The notes under the pieces: generated by a model
Seen by the model: only the letters and a program-made list of their open reading frames with translations
What the model was told of the DNA's origin: nothing
The model's database searches: none
Shown: positions 9,283 through 17,658 of the stretch, one piece after another
Layout: each line of letters starts with the position of its first letter
Position numbering within the stretch: the first letter of the stretch is position 1
Translations under genes and position numbers: made by a program
Assembly: GCF_947494555.1 (NCBI RefSeq)
Contig: NZ_CANLVF010000011.1
Location: forward strand, 1 to 64,000
Reading direction: 5' to 3'
DNA from: an uncultured Roseibium sp.
GTDB lineage: Bacteria > Pseudomonadota > Alphaproteobacteria > Rhizobiales > Stappiaceae
Length of the DNA: 64,000 bases

Positions 9283-10482
9283 TTAGTGTGGCTGTACAAG
9301 TGCCAGTTTTTTCGTCAGCAGTTTGATTGTCGGCGTATTTGTCGCAAGCGAGATCGCTTTTTCGTAGCTTTTTTTTGCGTCAGCGGCGTTTCCCGTTCGA
9401 GCGTGCATATCCGCCCTTGCTGCCCAAAGCGGCTGGAACCCGGAGCCAATCTGTTCTTCCGCGGCTGCAAGCGATGCCAGACCCTCTTGCGGTCCATGGA
9501 GCCGTGCGGTGACAACCGCCTGCGCAACCAGCGCGCCGGCAGATGGTGCGAGATTCAAAAGCGCAAAATAGAGTTTGTTCAACGCTTCCCAGTCAGTCCG
9601 GCCGGTCTCCTTGCGCAAGATATGGATCGACTCAATTGCCGCCTCGATCTGGTACCGGCCGATAGTCGATTTCGAATAGGCACGACTAAGTTGCCGTTTG
9701 CCGTATCTGATCAGATAATCGTCCCAAAGCCGCGTGTCCTGTTCGTCGGTCGGCACCAGGACACCTTCCTTTATCCGCGCACGCGTCCTGGCATGACTGA
9801 AGGCAATCAAGGCTGCAAGACCAAGCACCTCGGCATTATCCGTCATCAGCCGGCTGAGCAGTTCGGCAAGGTAAAAGGCTTCATCTCCCAGAGTGTCTTC
9901 CGGCTCCAACCAGTCATGCGCATGCAGCGCGTAAAGCGCTTCCAGCAGCTTTGCACTCCTTTCCGGCAGTCTGTCCGCGTCGGGCAGCTCAAACGGTATC
10001 CCCGCATCGCGGATTTTGGCTTTCGCGCGCACAAGACGCTTTGCAAGGGCCGCGGGTGAAACCAGAAACAGCCCGGCAATGGTTTTTGCCTCCAGACCAA
10101 GAACGGTTTGCAGCATCAGCGGGACATGCAGGTCCGCCGCGATCGCCGGGTGAGCGCACACCATCATGAGCGACAGACGTTTATCCGGAACGCGCTCTTC
10201 AAAAGCTTCACCTGTGGTCATGTCAGGTATCTCGCTGTCAGTAGGAAACCGGGCCTGATGGCGTTGCCGGTCGGTGAGCCTGTTTCGCGCCGTAGTCAGC
10301 AACCAGGCATCCGGATTGTCCGGGATGCCATGTTCCTGCCAGTGTGTCAGCGCCTTCACGAAGGCATCCACGAGCATGTCCTCGGCCAAAGCAATATCGT
10401 GTGTTCTAGAAGACAAGAAAGCCAGAAGCCGTCCATAGGAGTCTCGCGCAGCCATTTCGGCCGCGCGAGCAGGGTCGATCAT
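9283..10482 (-). CDS. ECF42-like RNA polymerase sigma factor with C-terminal TPR-like extension
   Basis: 399 residues. An N-terminal sigma2/sigma4 region of ECF type (SYGRLLAFLSSRTHDIALAEDM, AWLLTTARNRLTD) is followed by a long helical domain of about 220 residues (DUF6596/TPR-like). This architecture is known for ECF42-type factors, which lack a classical anti-sigma factor and sit beside YciI/DGPF proteins. Its ATG overlaps the YciI gene's stop (ATGA at 10479-10482), so the two are translationally coupled. The signal it answers is unknown. Confidence 0.85.
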   Translation of the reverse strand: MIDPARAAEMAARDSYGRLLAFLSSRTHDIALAEDMLVDAFVKALTHWQEHGIPDNPDAWLLTTARNRLTDRQRHQARFPTDSEIPDMTTGEAFEERVPDKRLSLMMVCAHPAIAADLHVPLMLQTVLGLEAKTIAGLFLVSPAALAKRLVRAKAKIRDAGIPFELPDADRLPERSAKLLEALYALHAHDWLEPEDTLGDEAFYLAELLSRLMTDNAEVLGLAALIAFSHARTRARIKEGVLVPTDEQDTRLWDDYLIRYGKRQLSRAYSKSTIGRYQIEAAIESIHILRKETGRTDWEALNKLYFALLNLAPSAGALVAQAVVTARLHGPQEGLASLAAAEEQIGSGFQPLWAARADMHARTGNAADAKKSYEKAISLATNTPTIKLLTKKLALVQPH

Positions 10483-10832
10483 TCAGCCCCCATTGCCGAG
10501 GTGCGAATCTCGACTTTTCCGGTTTTGGCTGCCGGGCACTTTTCGGCCCATGCCATGGCGGCATCGAGATCCGGCACATCAATGACGAAATACCCACCCA
10601 GGGTTTCCTTGGTGTCGGCGAACGGGCCATCCTGAACCTGCTTCGTGCCCCCCTTCAGTGACAGGGTGGTCGCAGTCTCCACGGGTTGCAGCCAATCGGT
10701 ATCGACAAAAACGCCGGCCTTTTGCAGCGCGCCGATATAGGCGCCATAAACTTCTTTTTCAGCCGCCCAGTCTTCGGCGGTCATATCGGCCAGATCGGCC
10801 GGATCCGTATAAAGCAGGAATGTGTAACGCAT
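10479..10832 (-). CDS. YciI/DGPF-family protein
   Basis: 117 residues of the YCII-related fold (MRYTFLLYTDPADLADM at the start; then QDGPFADTKETLGGYFVIDVP, shown here in two parts: QDGPFADTKETL and GGYFVIDVP). The DGPF signature is present. The ATG at 10832 has AGGAC upstream; the longer frame to 11072 would run through the next gene and is rejected. Partner of the ECF42-like sigma factor in known systems; its biochemical role there is unsettled. Confidence 0.88.
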   Translation of the reverse strand: MRYTFLLYTDPADLADMTAEDWAAEKEVYGAYIGALQKAGVFVDTDWLQPVETATTLSLKGGTKQVQDGPFADTKETLGGYFVIDVPDLDAAMAWAEKCPAAKTGKVEIRTSAMGAE

Positions 10833-10863
10833 TTGGAATAGTCCTTCGTTTTCAAAAAGCTGT

Positions 10864-11373
10864 TCAGGTGGCAGCGGCAAGATTATCGAGACCTTGCTCG
10901 AAAGTCTTACCCACCATGCCGTCCATGAAAAGACCAAAGACGCGGGCGACGGGGTTGAAGCCAAGATCCATGTCCATTGACCAAACCACCTGTGTGCCTT
11001 CCGGCGTCGATGCCGTTGAAATTGTCTGAACCGGACGGCCCATGGCACCAAGATCGATATCGTAGCGGACACTATCTGCTGTCACCGACGCGACAGTCTG
11101 ACTTCCTTTGCCTTCCTTGCCGTCAAAGCGAAATCCGGCGCCGACGCCTGAAACCGGACCGAAGGGTGTAATTTTCAGATCCGGATCCGAGGTCCGGTAA
11201 GGATTGAATGCCTGGTAGCCTTCGCTGGATGCGGCGAGCGCAAGGATTGTTTCAGGCGCCGCCGAGAGCGTCGCTTGCCGTTGCACATGCACTGTCTTCG
11301 GCAACAGGAACGTCCCCGCCCCCAAGAGTGCAACCACGCCGACGCTACCGGCAACTATCGTCCAAATCGTCAT
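10864..11373 (-). CDS. Membrane-anchored SRPBCC-family protein
   Basis: 169 residues. Residues 1-25 form one hydrophobic anchor (MTIWTIVAGSVGVVALLGAG), then a START/SRPBCC-like domain (VHVQRQATLSAAPETILALA; GTQVVWSMDMDLGFNP). AAGGAG precedes the ATG at 11373. It is the first gene of a likely three-gene operon with the YciI protein and sigma factor, separated by 31 bp. Such domains bind hydrophobic ligands; the function here is unknown. Confidence 0.8.
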   Translation of the reverse strand: MTIWTIVAGSVGVVALLGAGTFLLPKTVHVQRQATLSAAPETILALAASSEGYQAFNPYRTSDPDLKITPFGPVSGVGAGFRFDGKEGKGSQTVASVTADSVRYDIDLGAMGRPVQTISTASTPEGTQVVWSMDMDLGFNPVARVFGLFMDGMVGKTFEQGLDNLAAAT

Positions 11374-11570
11374 GTCTTTCTCCTTCAAATGACTGAAAGG
11401 CAACGGCGCCTTCATTGACATGACGAACGGGACGAGACGCGGTGGACATGAAGCGTCATTTTTTTTAAGTGGCTGCCGGCTGGCAGCCATGACACGCGCC
11501 TGCCGAGGACATATGGTTTATTCGAACCCTTTTAGGGCTCGATATGAAAACGAGCCTTTTGGGAGGCCTC

Positions 11571-12443
11571 ATGGAACTCTTGATTTTGTGTGCGGGTGCA
11601 GCCGACCGGTCGTGGACGGGACCGGTGCTAGAGCGGCCTCTTCGCTCCAAAGGCAAGCGCCGTGCACAGAAAGTCGGTGCCTGGATGGGCCGGCACAGTC
11701 TCGAACCGGAAAGAGTGCTGTCAGCTTCCGGCAAAAGATCACTGGTAACCGCCGAAAAAGCTCTTAAGGCTGGCGGGTGGACCGCTCAGGACATTGACAC
11801 ATCCGATCCGCTGACGGATGGGACCTTACCGATCTTACCCAAAGCAAAGAGAGTGTTGCTTGTTGCCCCGTCCAAGACCGTCCAGTCGCTCGCCAGTCAA
11901 CTCGGAGTACAGATTGAGACCCGATCGGGAGCCTTGTTTGTCCTTTCCTTTGAAAACGGAAAGGCAAGCCTAAAGCACCGTATCGATCCGCGGGAACTAC
12001 CCGACCTCTTTCCCTTTCCTTCGCCGAACGGACACGAACTGCGGCCGCGCCCCGCCTACTACTATACGCAGTCAGCCGTCATTCCGTTCCGCCGGACCGC
12101 AAGGGACACTGAAATACTGATCGTCAGATCCAGCAGCGGGCGCCACTGGGTCGTGCCGAAAGGGATCGTCGAACCCGGTCTCGGCCCGGCCAGGTCGGCA
12201 TTGATCGAAGCACGTGAAGAAGCCGGCGTAGAGGGTTTGGTCCTCGAGAAGCCCCTTGGTTCATACGCTTATGAGAAGTGGGGCGCGACCTGCAATGTTG
12301 AGGTCTATGCCATGGAAGTGAGCCGTGTCCTAGCCCACAATGAATGGGAGGAGAGCCACAGGGAGCGCCAGTGGACCGATGCGGCGGAAGCTGCAAACCT
12401 CATTCATCAACCAGAGCTTAAACACCTGATCGCCTTGCTTTAG
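11571..12443 (+). CDS. Fusion of degenerate histidine-phosphatase-like domain and Nudix hydrolase
   Basis: About 290 residues. The N-terminal 140 residues follow the SixA-type histidine phosphatase fold (ELLILCAGAADRSW; PLRSKGKRRAQKVGAWM; SASGKRSLVTAEKAL), but the catalytic Arg-His-Gly is replaced by Cys-Ala-Gly, so it is probably inactive. The C-terminal 150 residues are a Nudix domain with box GIVEPG...SALIEAREEAGV; the catalytic Glu residues of EAREE are kept while the leading Arg is Ile. GGGAGG at 11561-11566 fixes the start. It may hydrolyse diphosphoinositol- or nucleotide-type substrates. Confidence 0.82.
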   Translation: MELLILCAGAADRSWTGPVLERPLRSKGKRRAQKVGAWMGRHSLEPERVLSASGKRSLVTAEKALKAGGWTAQDIDTSDPLTDGTLPILPKAKRVLLVAPSKTVQSLASQLGVQIETRSGALFVLSFENGKASLKHRIDPRELPDLFPFPSPNGHELRPRPAYYYTQSAVIPFRRTARDTEILIVRSSSGRHWVVPKGIVEPGLGPARSALIEAREEAGVEGLVLEKPLGSYAYEKWGATCNVEVYAMEVSRVLAHNEWEESHRERQWTDAAEAANLIHQPELKHLIALL

Positions 12444-12464
12444 AGCCACATTGTCAGGCGAAGG

Positions 12465-12872
12465 TCAGGCCCAGTTTATCCGGACACCTGCGCTGAACAT
12501 AATGGACAGGCTGACAACAGTGGCAACAAAACCCGCCGACGCAGCATCAATCCATTCGCTGTGCGGTGGATCAAGGCGACCCAAGGTCCGACCCGTGTGG
12601 AGTTTTGAAAATTCGGAAGACGGCTCCAGCAGCCAATCATCTTTTTGAAGTCCATTGCTGATCGTTTTGTCGGCCGGAGCTTCAACGCGAATACTCTGGA
12701 CAACCAGCGGCACAACACGCTGCGGAATGTTCTCGACGTAGACTTGTCCATAGGAAACTGACGGAAGCGACAAGCTGCTGTTGGTGGCCGAAGACGCTGC
12801 AAATAAAACCGTGCACATCACTAGCATGGTGGCTGCCAATATCCGTGCTGTGCGATGTCGACCCGATTTCAT
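12465..12872 (-). CDS. Hypothetical secreted or membrane-anchored protein
   Basis: 135 residues, not recognised. It begins with basic residues and a hydrophobic segment (ILAATMLVMCTVLFAASSA) typical of a signal peptide or anchor, and ends with a second hydrophobic stretch near residues 110-130. GGAGGG lies just before the ATG at 12872, favouring it over an in-frame ATG at 12899. It is convergent with the Nudix gene (21-bp gap) and divergent from the HTTM gene. Confidence 0.6.
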   Translation of the reverse strand: MKSGRHRTARILAATMLVMCTVLFAASSATNSSLSLPSVSYGQVYVENIPQRVVPLVVQSIRVEAPADKTISNGLQKDDWLLEPSSEFSKLHTGRTLGRLDPPHSEWIDAASAGFVATVVSLSIMFSAGVRINWA

Positions 12873-12984
12873 TCTGCCCTCCGGCCGTCGCAGCGGCACA
12901 TCCCTGTGAGCACCTGCCGGCTTAATCCAAATCTTTACGATAGGTCGCTATGCTCGTGAGGAATTCAAGATCCAGGCATGACGA

Positions 12985-14796
12985 TTGTTGCCAGCAGCGG
13001 TGGGTCACTTGGCGGTTAGACTGGCGTCCTATCGGACGGTTTTTGGGATAGATCTTCGTACGCTGGCATTGTTCCGCGTCCTGCTCAGTGCCTGGATTCT
13101 CATCGATCTCGGCATGCGCGCGCGCGATCTCTTGGCTCACTACACCGACTTTGGAGTCCTGCCGCGAGCCGTTCAAATCGAGCATCTTTACGTCACCACG
13201 TGGTCGTTTCATCTGGCGAACGGATCCGCATGGTTCCAGGCCGCGTTGTTCATCCTGGCCGGGCTTGTTGCCGTTGCGCTCATGTTTGGCTGGCACACGC
13301 GTTTGATGACCGTACTCTCCTGGGCGTTGCTGCTGTCGCTTCAAAACCGAAACACATTCATCCTGTCCGGCGAAGACAATCTGGCGCTCCTGTTGTTGTT
13401 CTGGGCAATATTCCTTCCGCTCGGCGCGCGCTATTCAGTCGACGCAGCCTTGACACGCTCGAGCCCGTTTCCTGAAAACGCGTATTTTTCCATCGCGACG
13501 GCAGCTCTGTTGATACAGGGCATGTCGATGTATTTTTTCAGCGCCCTCCTGAAGACCCACCCCATCTGGGTGAGCGAAGGCACAGCGGTCTATTACGCGC
13601 TCCAGCTCGACTATCTGGTCACGCCGTTTGCGCTCTGGTTCCGCCAATTCCAAGACCTCATGACGGGGCTGACCTACTACGTCTACCTTCTGGAACTGAT
13701 CGGGCCGATCCTTATCTTTTCGCCCCTGTTTCACCGGACATGCCGCACGATCTTCATGCTGGCCTTTATCAGCATGCATCTTGCCTTCGCGGTCTTTCTG
13801 GAGATCGGATTCTTCCCGTTCATCTCGATCATCATGAACCTGGCATTCATGCCTGGCTGGATGTGGGACAGGATCGCGGCATTTTTGCCAAGCCGTGCGC
13901 GCGCGCCGGTTTCCATATGGTTCGACCGTGGCTGCGATTTTTGTGAAAAGACATGCAACTTGCTGACAGTCTTTCTGTTTCTTCCCAAAACGCCTGTCCG
14001 TCCGGCGCAGGACGAGCCAGAAATCGGCAAAGAGCTCGAGGCAAGGAACTCCTGGGTCCTGACAATCGGCGATGAACGCTTTTTCAAGTTTGAAGCACTC
14101 GGCAGGCTCGTGTCGGCGGCGCCTTTGTTCTTTCCGTTGGGCTGGTTGATGAGACGCTCATTTCTGCAAAAGGGCGGAGACATATTCTACGATTGGGTCG
14201 GGCGGAACCGCTCGCTTTTCTCGCGCGTTACGGCTTTTTGCCTTGCCTGGCAAAAAACTCCACCCCGCTATGGCGCGCTGACGCAGATCCTTGCCGCACT
14301 GTCTCTTCTCTTCGTGACACTTCAGAATGTGTCGACGCTGCCGGCACTCGGCGTGTCGCTTCCAAGTCAGTTCGTTGCGGTGCGTCAGGCGTTTGGCCTC
14401 TATCAGAATTGGACGATGTTTGCGCCCTATCCGGAGATGACCAGTCCGTGGCCTGTCATTGAAGGCGAACTCGCGGACGGGACGATGGTGGATGTCTACA
14501 ATGGCAACATCGGACTTGCGGATTTCAACAAGCCGGATGTCGTTTCACTTACCTACGCGAACTACCGATGGCGTAAGTTTCTCACCAATCTGGAAGACCA
14601 GACTTACGAGGACAGGCCGCAGGTGCTCGCTCTGAGCTACGCTCGTTTTCTGTGCCGCAGCTGGACAGCGGATGCCCCGGAGCAAGCCGGCTTGTCAAAC
14701 TTCGTCATCTTTTTTCAGATCGAGCGAACGCCTCCGCCCGGTGACACAAAAGATGTCGAGACGCGGCAAGTGTGGACTCATGACTGCCACGCCTAG
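12985..14796 (+). CDS. HTTM-domain membrane protein fused to DUF393 (thiol-oxidoreductase-like) domain
   Basis: About 600 residues. The first 290 residues carry many hydrophobic segments with the HTTM/vitamin K-dependent gamma-carboxylase-like pattern (FRVLLSAWILIDL; NRNTFILSGEDNLALLLLFW). Near residue 310 a second domain begins with WFDRGCDFCEKTC, the CxxC signature of DUF393 (DCC1-like) proteins, and the last 170 residues are soluble. The start is unclear: TTG at 12985 or GTG at 13000, neither with a strong ribosome site. Function unknown; a membrane redox or modification enzyme is plausible. Confidence 0.78.
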   Translation: MLPAAVGHLAVRLASYRTVFGIDLRTLALFRVLLSAWILIDLGMRARDLLAHYTDFGVLPRAVQIEHLYVTTWSFHLANGSAWFQAALFILAGLVAVALMFGWHTRLMTVLSWALLLSLQNRNTFILSGEDNLALLLLFWAIFLPLGARYSVDAALTRSSPFPENAYFSIATAALLIQGMSMYFFSALLKTHPIWVSEGTAVYYALQLDYLVTPFALWFRQFQDLMTGLTYYVYLLELIGPILIFSPLFHRTCRTIFMLAFISMHLAFAVFLEIGFFPFISIIMNLAFMPGWMWDRIAAFLPSRARAPVSIWFDRGCDFCEKTCNLLTVFLFLPKTPVRPAQDEPEIGKELEARNSWVLTIGDERFFKFEALGRLVSAAPLFFPLGWLMRRSFLQKGGDIFYDWVGRNRSLFSRVTAFCLAWQKTPPRYGALTQILAALSLLFVTLQNVSTLPALGVSLPSQFVAVRQAFGLYQNWTMFAPYPEMTSPWPVIEGELADGTMVDVYNGNIGLADFNKPDVVSLTYANYRWRKFLTNLEDQTYEDRPQVLALSYARFLCRSWTADAPEQAGLSNFVIFFQIERTPPPGDTKDVETRQVWTHDCHA

Positions 14797-14802
14797 AGCT
14801 GC

Positions 14803-15315
14803 CTATGTCACATCCTGACCGGCAAGCCGCAGCGTCATGAAGTAGTCGTCATGCGAGACCCCATCGATCCGGACGCTGTCGCGGTAGGTTGCTGCGCGCT
14901 CGAAGCCAAGGCGCTCATAAAAACGGATTGCCCGGGCGTTTTGCGTGTCGACAAAGAGTTCCAGTTGCTCAACGCCTTTTGACCGCGCCTCCTCAATAAC
15001 GCCGGACATCATTTGACTGGCTGCATCCGTTCCCTGATATCCCGACGTAACGAAAAAGGGGCCCACTTCCGCGCGGTGGCGCATTCGCTGCAGCAACGTG
15101 CGGCGAAACCCGCAAAACCCGACCAGCTCGTCTTGTTCAAAAATACCGCGTTGAGCGCCGGCGCCAAGAATCTGTCCGGCACGCTCCAGGCTTGTCGCCT
15201 CCGTTTCTTCCAGCGTTACCAGAAACCCAAGCGGAAAGTCGCGCGCGCCTTCGAGCCGGAGTGCTTGCCATTGCGCAGCGTGTTCTGCGTCCAGTCGTCT
15301 GTATTTAAAAGCCAT
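14803..15315 (-). CDS. GNAT-family N-acetyltransferase
   Basis: 170 residues with GNAT motifs: GPFFVTSGYQGTDAASQMM (motif A, the acetyl-CoA pyrophosphate loop) and LFVDTQNARAIRFYERLGF (motif B). The start at 15315 (MAFKYRRLD) matches the usual N-terminus; the longer frame to 15429 adds unrelated sequence. It ends only 6 bp from the HTTM gene end, in convergent orientation. The acceptor substrate is unknown. Confidence 0.88.
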   Translation of the reverse strand: MAFKYRRLDAEHAAQWQALRLEGARDFPLGFLVTLEETEATSLERAGQILGAGAQRGIFEQDELVGFCGFRRTLLQRMRHRAEVGPFFVTSGYQGTDAASQMMSGVIEEARSKGVEQLELFVDTQNARAIRFYERLGFERAATYRDSVRIDGVSHDDYFMTLRLAGQDVT

Positions 15316-15462
15316 GGCCACATCGGTGCTCGGGAAAAACGGCGGCATTGTGATTGACGGGAACCAAACCGGGCTTGTGTTTTTGTAAATGAGTGGCCGC
15401 TTATTCCCGGCCGAAAAAGTTGCGCGCATAGGCGCGCAACCGGTTCGACTTTTTCTGTCGAG

Positions 15463-16167
15463 TTAGTCCCGTGCAGGAATATTGATCGCCTTCTGGCTTG
15501 CAGGCCGCGCCAGACACGTGTCGACCCAACGCACAACATTTTTGAAATCGTGATAGCCGACCACATCCGCAGCTTCATAGAAGCCGTTGATGTTCCGGGC
15601 CCAGGTCCAGGAAGTGATATCGGCGATCGTGTAGTCGTCCCCCATGATGAACGTGCGGCCTTCGAGCTGTCCGTCGAGGACTTTCAGGAGCCGTTTGACC
15701 TCATCCCGGTAGCGTTCGAACGGACGGCGGTCCTCATACGCCTTGCCGGCAAACTTGTGAAAGAAACCCAACTGGCCGGTCATGGGTCCAAAACCACCCA
15801 TCTGCCACATGACCCATTGGATCGCCTGATATTTTACGGCCGGATCCTTGGGCAAGAATTGTCCGGTTTTCTCGGCAAGGTAGATAAGGATTGCGCCCGA
15901 TTCCCAAAGTGCCAGCGGTTTGCCGCCGGGTCCATCCGGATCGATAATGGCGGGGATCTTGTTGTTCGGATTGAGTGAGAGGAACTCCGGTGTCATCTGG
16001 TCGTTTGTGCCAAAATCAACCTTGTGCGCCTCATACGGCAGTCCGGTCTCCTCCAGCATGGCCGAGACCTTGATACCGTTTGGTGTCGGCAACGAGTACA
16101 ATTGGAGCCGGTCGGGGTGCTCTGCAGGCCATTTCTTGGTGATCGGGAAATCGGACAGGACGCTCAT
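15463..16167 (-). CDS. Glutathione S-transferase (YfcG/YghU-like)
   Basis: 234 residues: N-terminal thioredoxin-fold domain (LYSLPTPNGIKVSAMLEETGLPYEAHKV, split as LYSLPTPNGIKVSAML and EETGLPYEAHKV) and C-terminal helical domain. The NGIKV loop and the NPNNKIPAI cis-Pro region resemble the nu-class/YfcG disulfide-bond reductases rather than classical detoxifying GSTs. Start at 16167; the upstream in-frame extension is not conserved in type. It would act in cytosolic thiol redox chemistry. Confidence 0.88.
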   Translation of the reverse strand: MSVLSDFPITKKWPAEHPDRLQLYSLPTPNGIKVSAMLEETGLPYEAHKVDFGTNDQMTPEFLSLNPNNKIPAIIDPDGPGGKPLALWESGAILIYLAEKTGQFLPKDPAVKYQAIQWVMWQMGGFGPMTGQLGFFHKFAGKAYEDRRPFERYRDEVKRLLKVLDGQLEGRTFIMGDDYTIADITSWTWARNINGFYEAADVVGYHDFKNVVRWVDTCLARPASQKAINIPARD

Positions 16168-16333
16168 CGTGATCTCTCTGGTTTTGCCCCGGCAACGCCT
16201 GCCAGGATCCCGAAGCTCATATAACACTCACGGTGGCAGTTTAAACCCATCGCAGAGTTGCGATGAATAGAATTGTTCTTCAAACGCAATGCGCCTATAC
16301 CTGCCGCGGCCGAGAACGCAAAGGAACACGCTC

Positions 16334-16546
16334 ATGACGCAGGATCACGAGGCACGGATCGAACAGCTTGAAATCGATCTGGCTCATGCAAACCGCACGA
16401 TCGATGATCTGAATGGCGTGGTGGTTGAACAAGGCACCCGGATCGATCGTTTGACGAGACTGGTTTCCAAGATGACCGACCAGGTGGAGGAATTGGCCGA
16501 ACATGTTCTTCCTGCGCATCATGTGGAAAAGCCGCCGCACTACTGA
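16334..16546 (+). CDS. slyX: SlyX family protein
   Basis: 70 residues, nearly all a predicted coiled coil (ARIEQLEIDLAHANRTIDDL), ending in the typical His/Pro-rich tail (EKPPHY). Length and layout match SlyX. Its molecular role is not established in the family. The ATG at 16334 gives the conserved start; the frame is open upstream to 16289 without support. Confidence 0.88.
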   Translation: MTQDHEARIEQLEIDLAHANRTIDDLNGVVVEQGTRIDRLTRLVSKMTDQVEELAEHVLPAHHVEKPPHY

Positions 16547-16644
16547 GCCAGCGAAACACACCGGCATCCCCGGCGTGATTTGATCCATGACATGGCTGCC
16601 GCACCGCCAGTGCCTAAACTTGGGTCATCACACTCAGGTGCACT

Positions 16645-17658
16645 ATGCGTTTTGTTCGATATCCCGCTCTCTTTCTTTTTCTTGCTGCATGCGTTGCGGT
16701 ACTCGTTTTTTGGGCAACCCGTCCACCTGAAGCGATATACGCGCAGCCTTTCAAGGGACGCGCCGCGGAGATTGTGTATGCAACAGCGGTCGTGGAGCCG
16801 GTCAGATGGGCGAAAGTGACGAGCATCATCCGTGAACGCGTCATCTCGCTTTGCGGCTGTGAAGGCATGGAAGTCACGCAGGGCGACCAGATCGCGGAAC
16901 TGGACAGCGGTGATGCGCGTGCAACGCTTGCTGAACTTGAGGCGCGGCTTGAATTGGCACAATCGGACCAGGAGCGCGCGCTGCAGCTTCTGGAACGGCG
17001 GGTTGTCAGCCAGCAGGTGTTCGACAAGGCGCAAAATGAGGTGATCCGCATGAATGCGATGATCGCCGCCCAAAAGGAAAGACTTCGGGACTATGTGATC
17101 ACCGCTCCGATGGACGGCATCGTTCTGCGCCAGGACGGCTCTGTCGGAGAGGTTCCCGAGCCGGGTGAAATCCTGTTCTGGATCGGACAGCCCACACCGC
17201 TCCAGCTTGTTGCGGAAGTCAATGAAGAAGACATCCCGAAGGTGGCGAAAGGTCAGGTGGCACTCATTCGCTCGGATGCATTTCCAGACGAAAATCTTGT
17301 GGCGACGGTTTCGCGTATCACGCCCAAGGGTGACCCGGTCCTGAAAAACTACCGGGTCTATCTCGATCTCCCCGACGACACGCTCCTGCGCATCGGGATG
17401 ACAACGGAGATCAACATCGTCACGCGGGAAAAAGACGATGTGCTGCTTCTGCCACTGGCAGCCTTTGACGGTTCGACCGTTCAGACACTGGACGAGCGGG
17501 ACCGCATCACCTTTGTCACGGTCAAAACCGGTATCCGTGGGACAAGATCCGTCGAAATCCTCGATGGGCTGAACGAAGACAGCCGCGTCCTGTTCCCCTT
17601 CCGGGAGGACCTCGCCGAGGGCGACAAGGTCGCACCGGTAAGCGGAGGCCCGGGCTGA
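16645..17658 (+). CDS. HlyD-family membrane fusion protein (efflux adaptor)
   Basis: 337 residues. One N-terminal membrane anchor (FLFLAACVAVLVFWA), then a lipoyl/barrel-sandwich split by a short helical hairpin (LAELEARLELAQSDQERALQ), and a beta-barrel region (ITAPMDGIVLRQDGSVGEVP). It links an inner-membrane pump to the periplasm. The stop overlaps the permease start by one base (17658), so it is the first gene of an adaptor-permease-ATPase operon. No outer-membrane channel gene is nearby. Confidence 0.88.
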   Translation: MRFVRYPALFLFLAACVAVLVFWATRPPEAIYAQPFKGRAAEIVYATAVVEPVRWAKVTSIIRERVISLCGCEGMEVTQGDQIAELDSGDARATLAELEARLELAQSDQERALQLLERRVVSQQVFDKAQNEVIRMNAMIAAQKERLRDYVITAPMDGIVLRQDGSVGEVPEPGEILFWIGQPTPLQLVAEVNEEDIPKVAKGQVALIRSDAFPDENLVATVSRITPKGDPVLKNYRVYLDLPDDTLLRIGMTTEINIVTREKDDVLLLPLAAFDGSTVQTLDERDRITFVTVKTGIRGTRSVEILDGLNEDSRVLFPFREDLAEGDKVAPVSGGPG

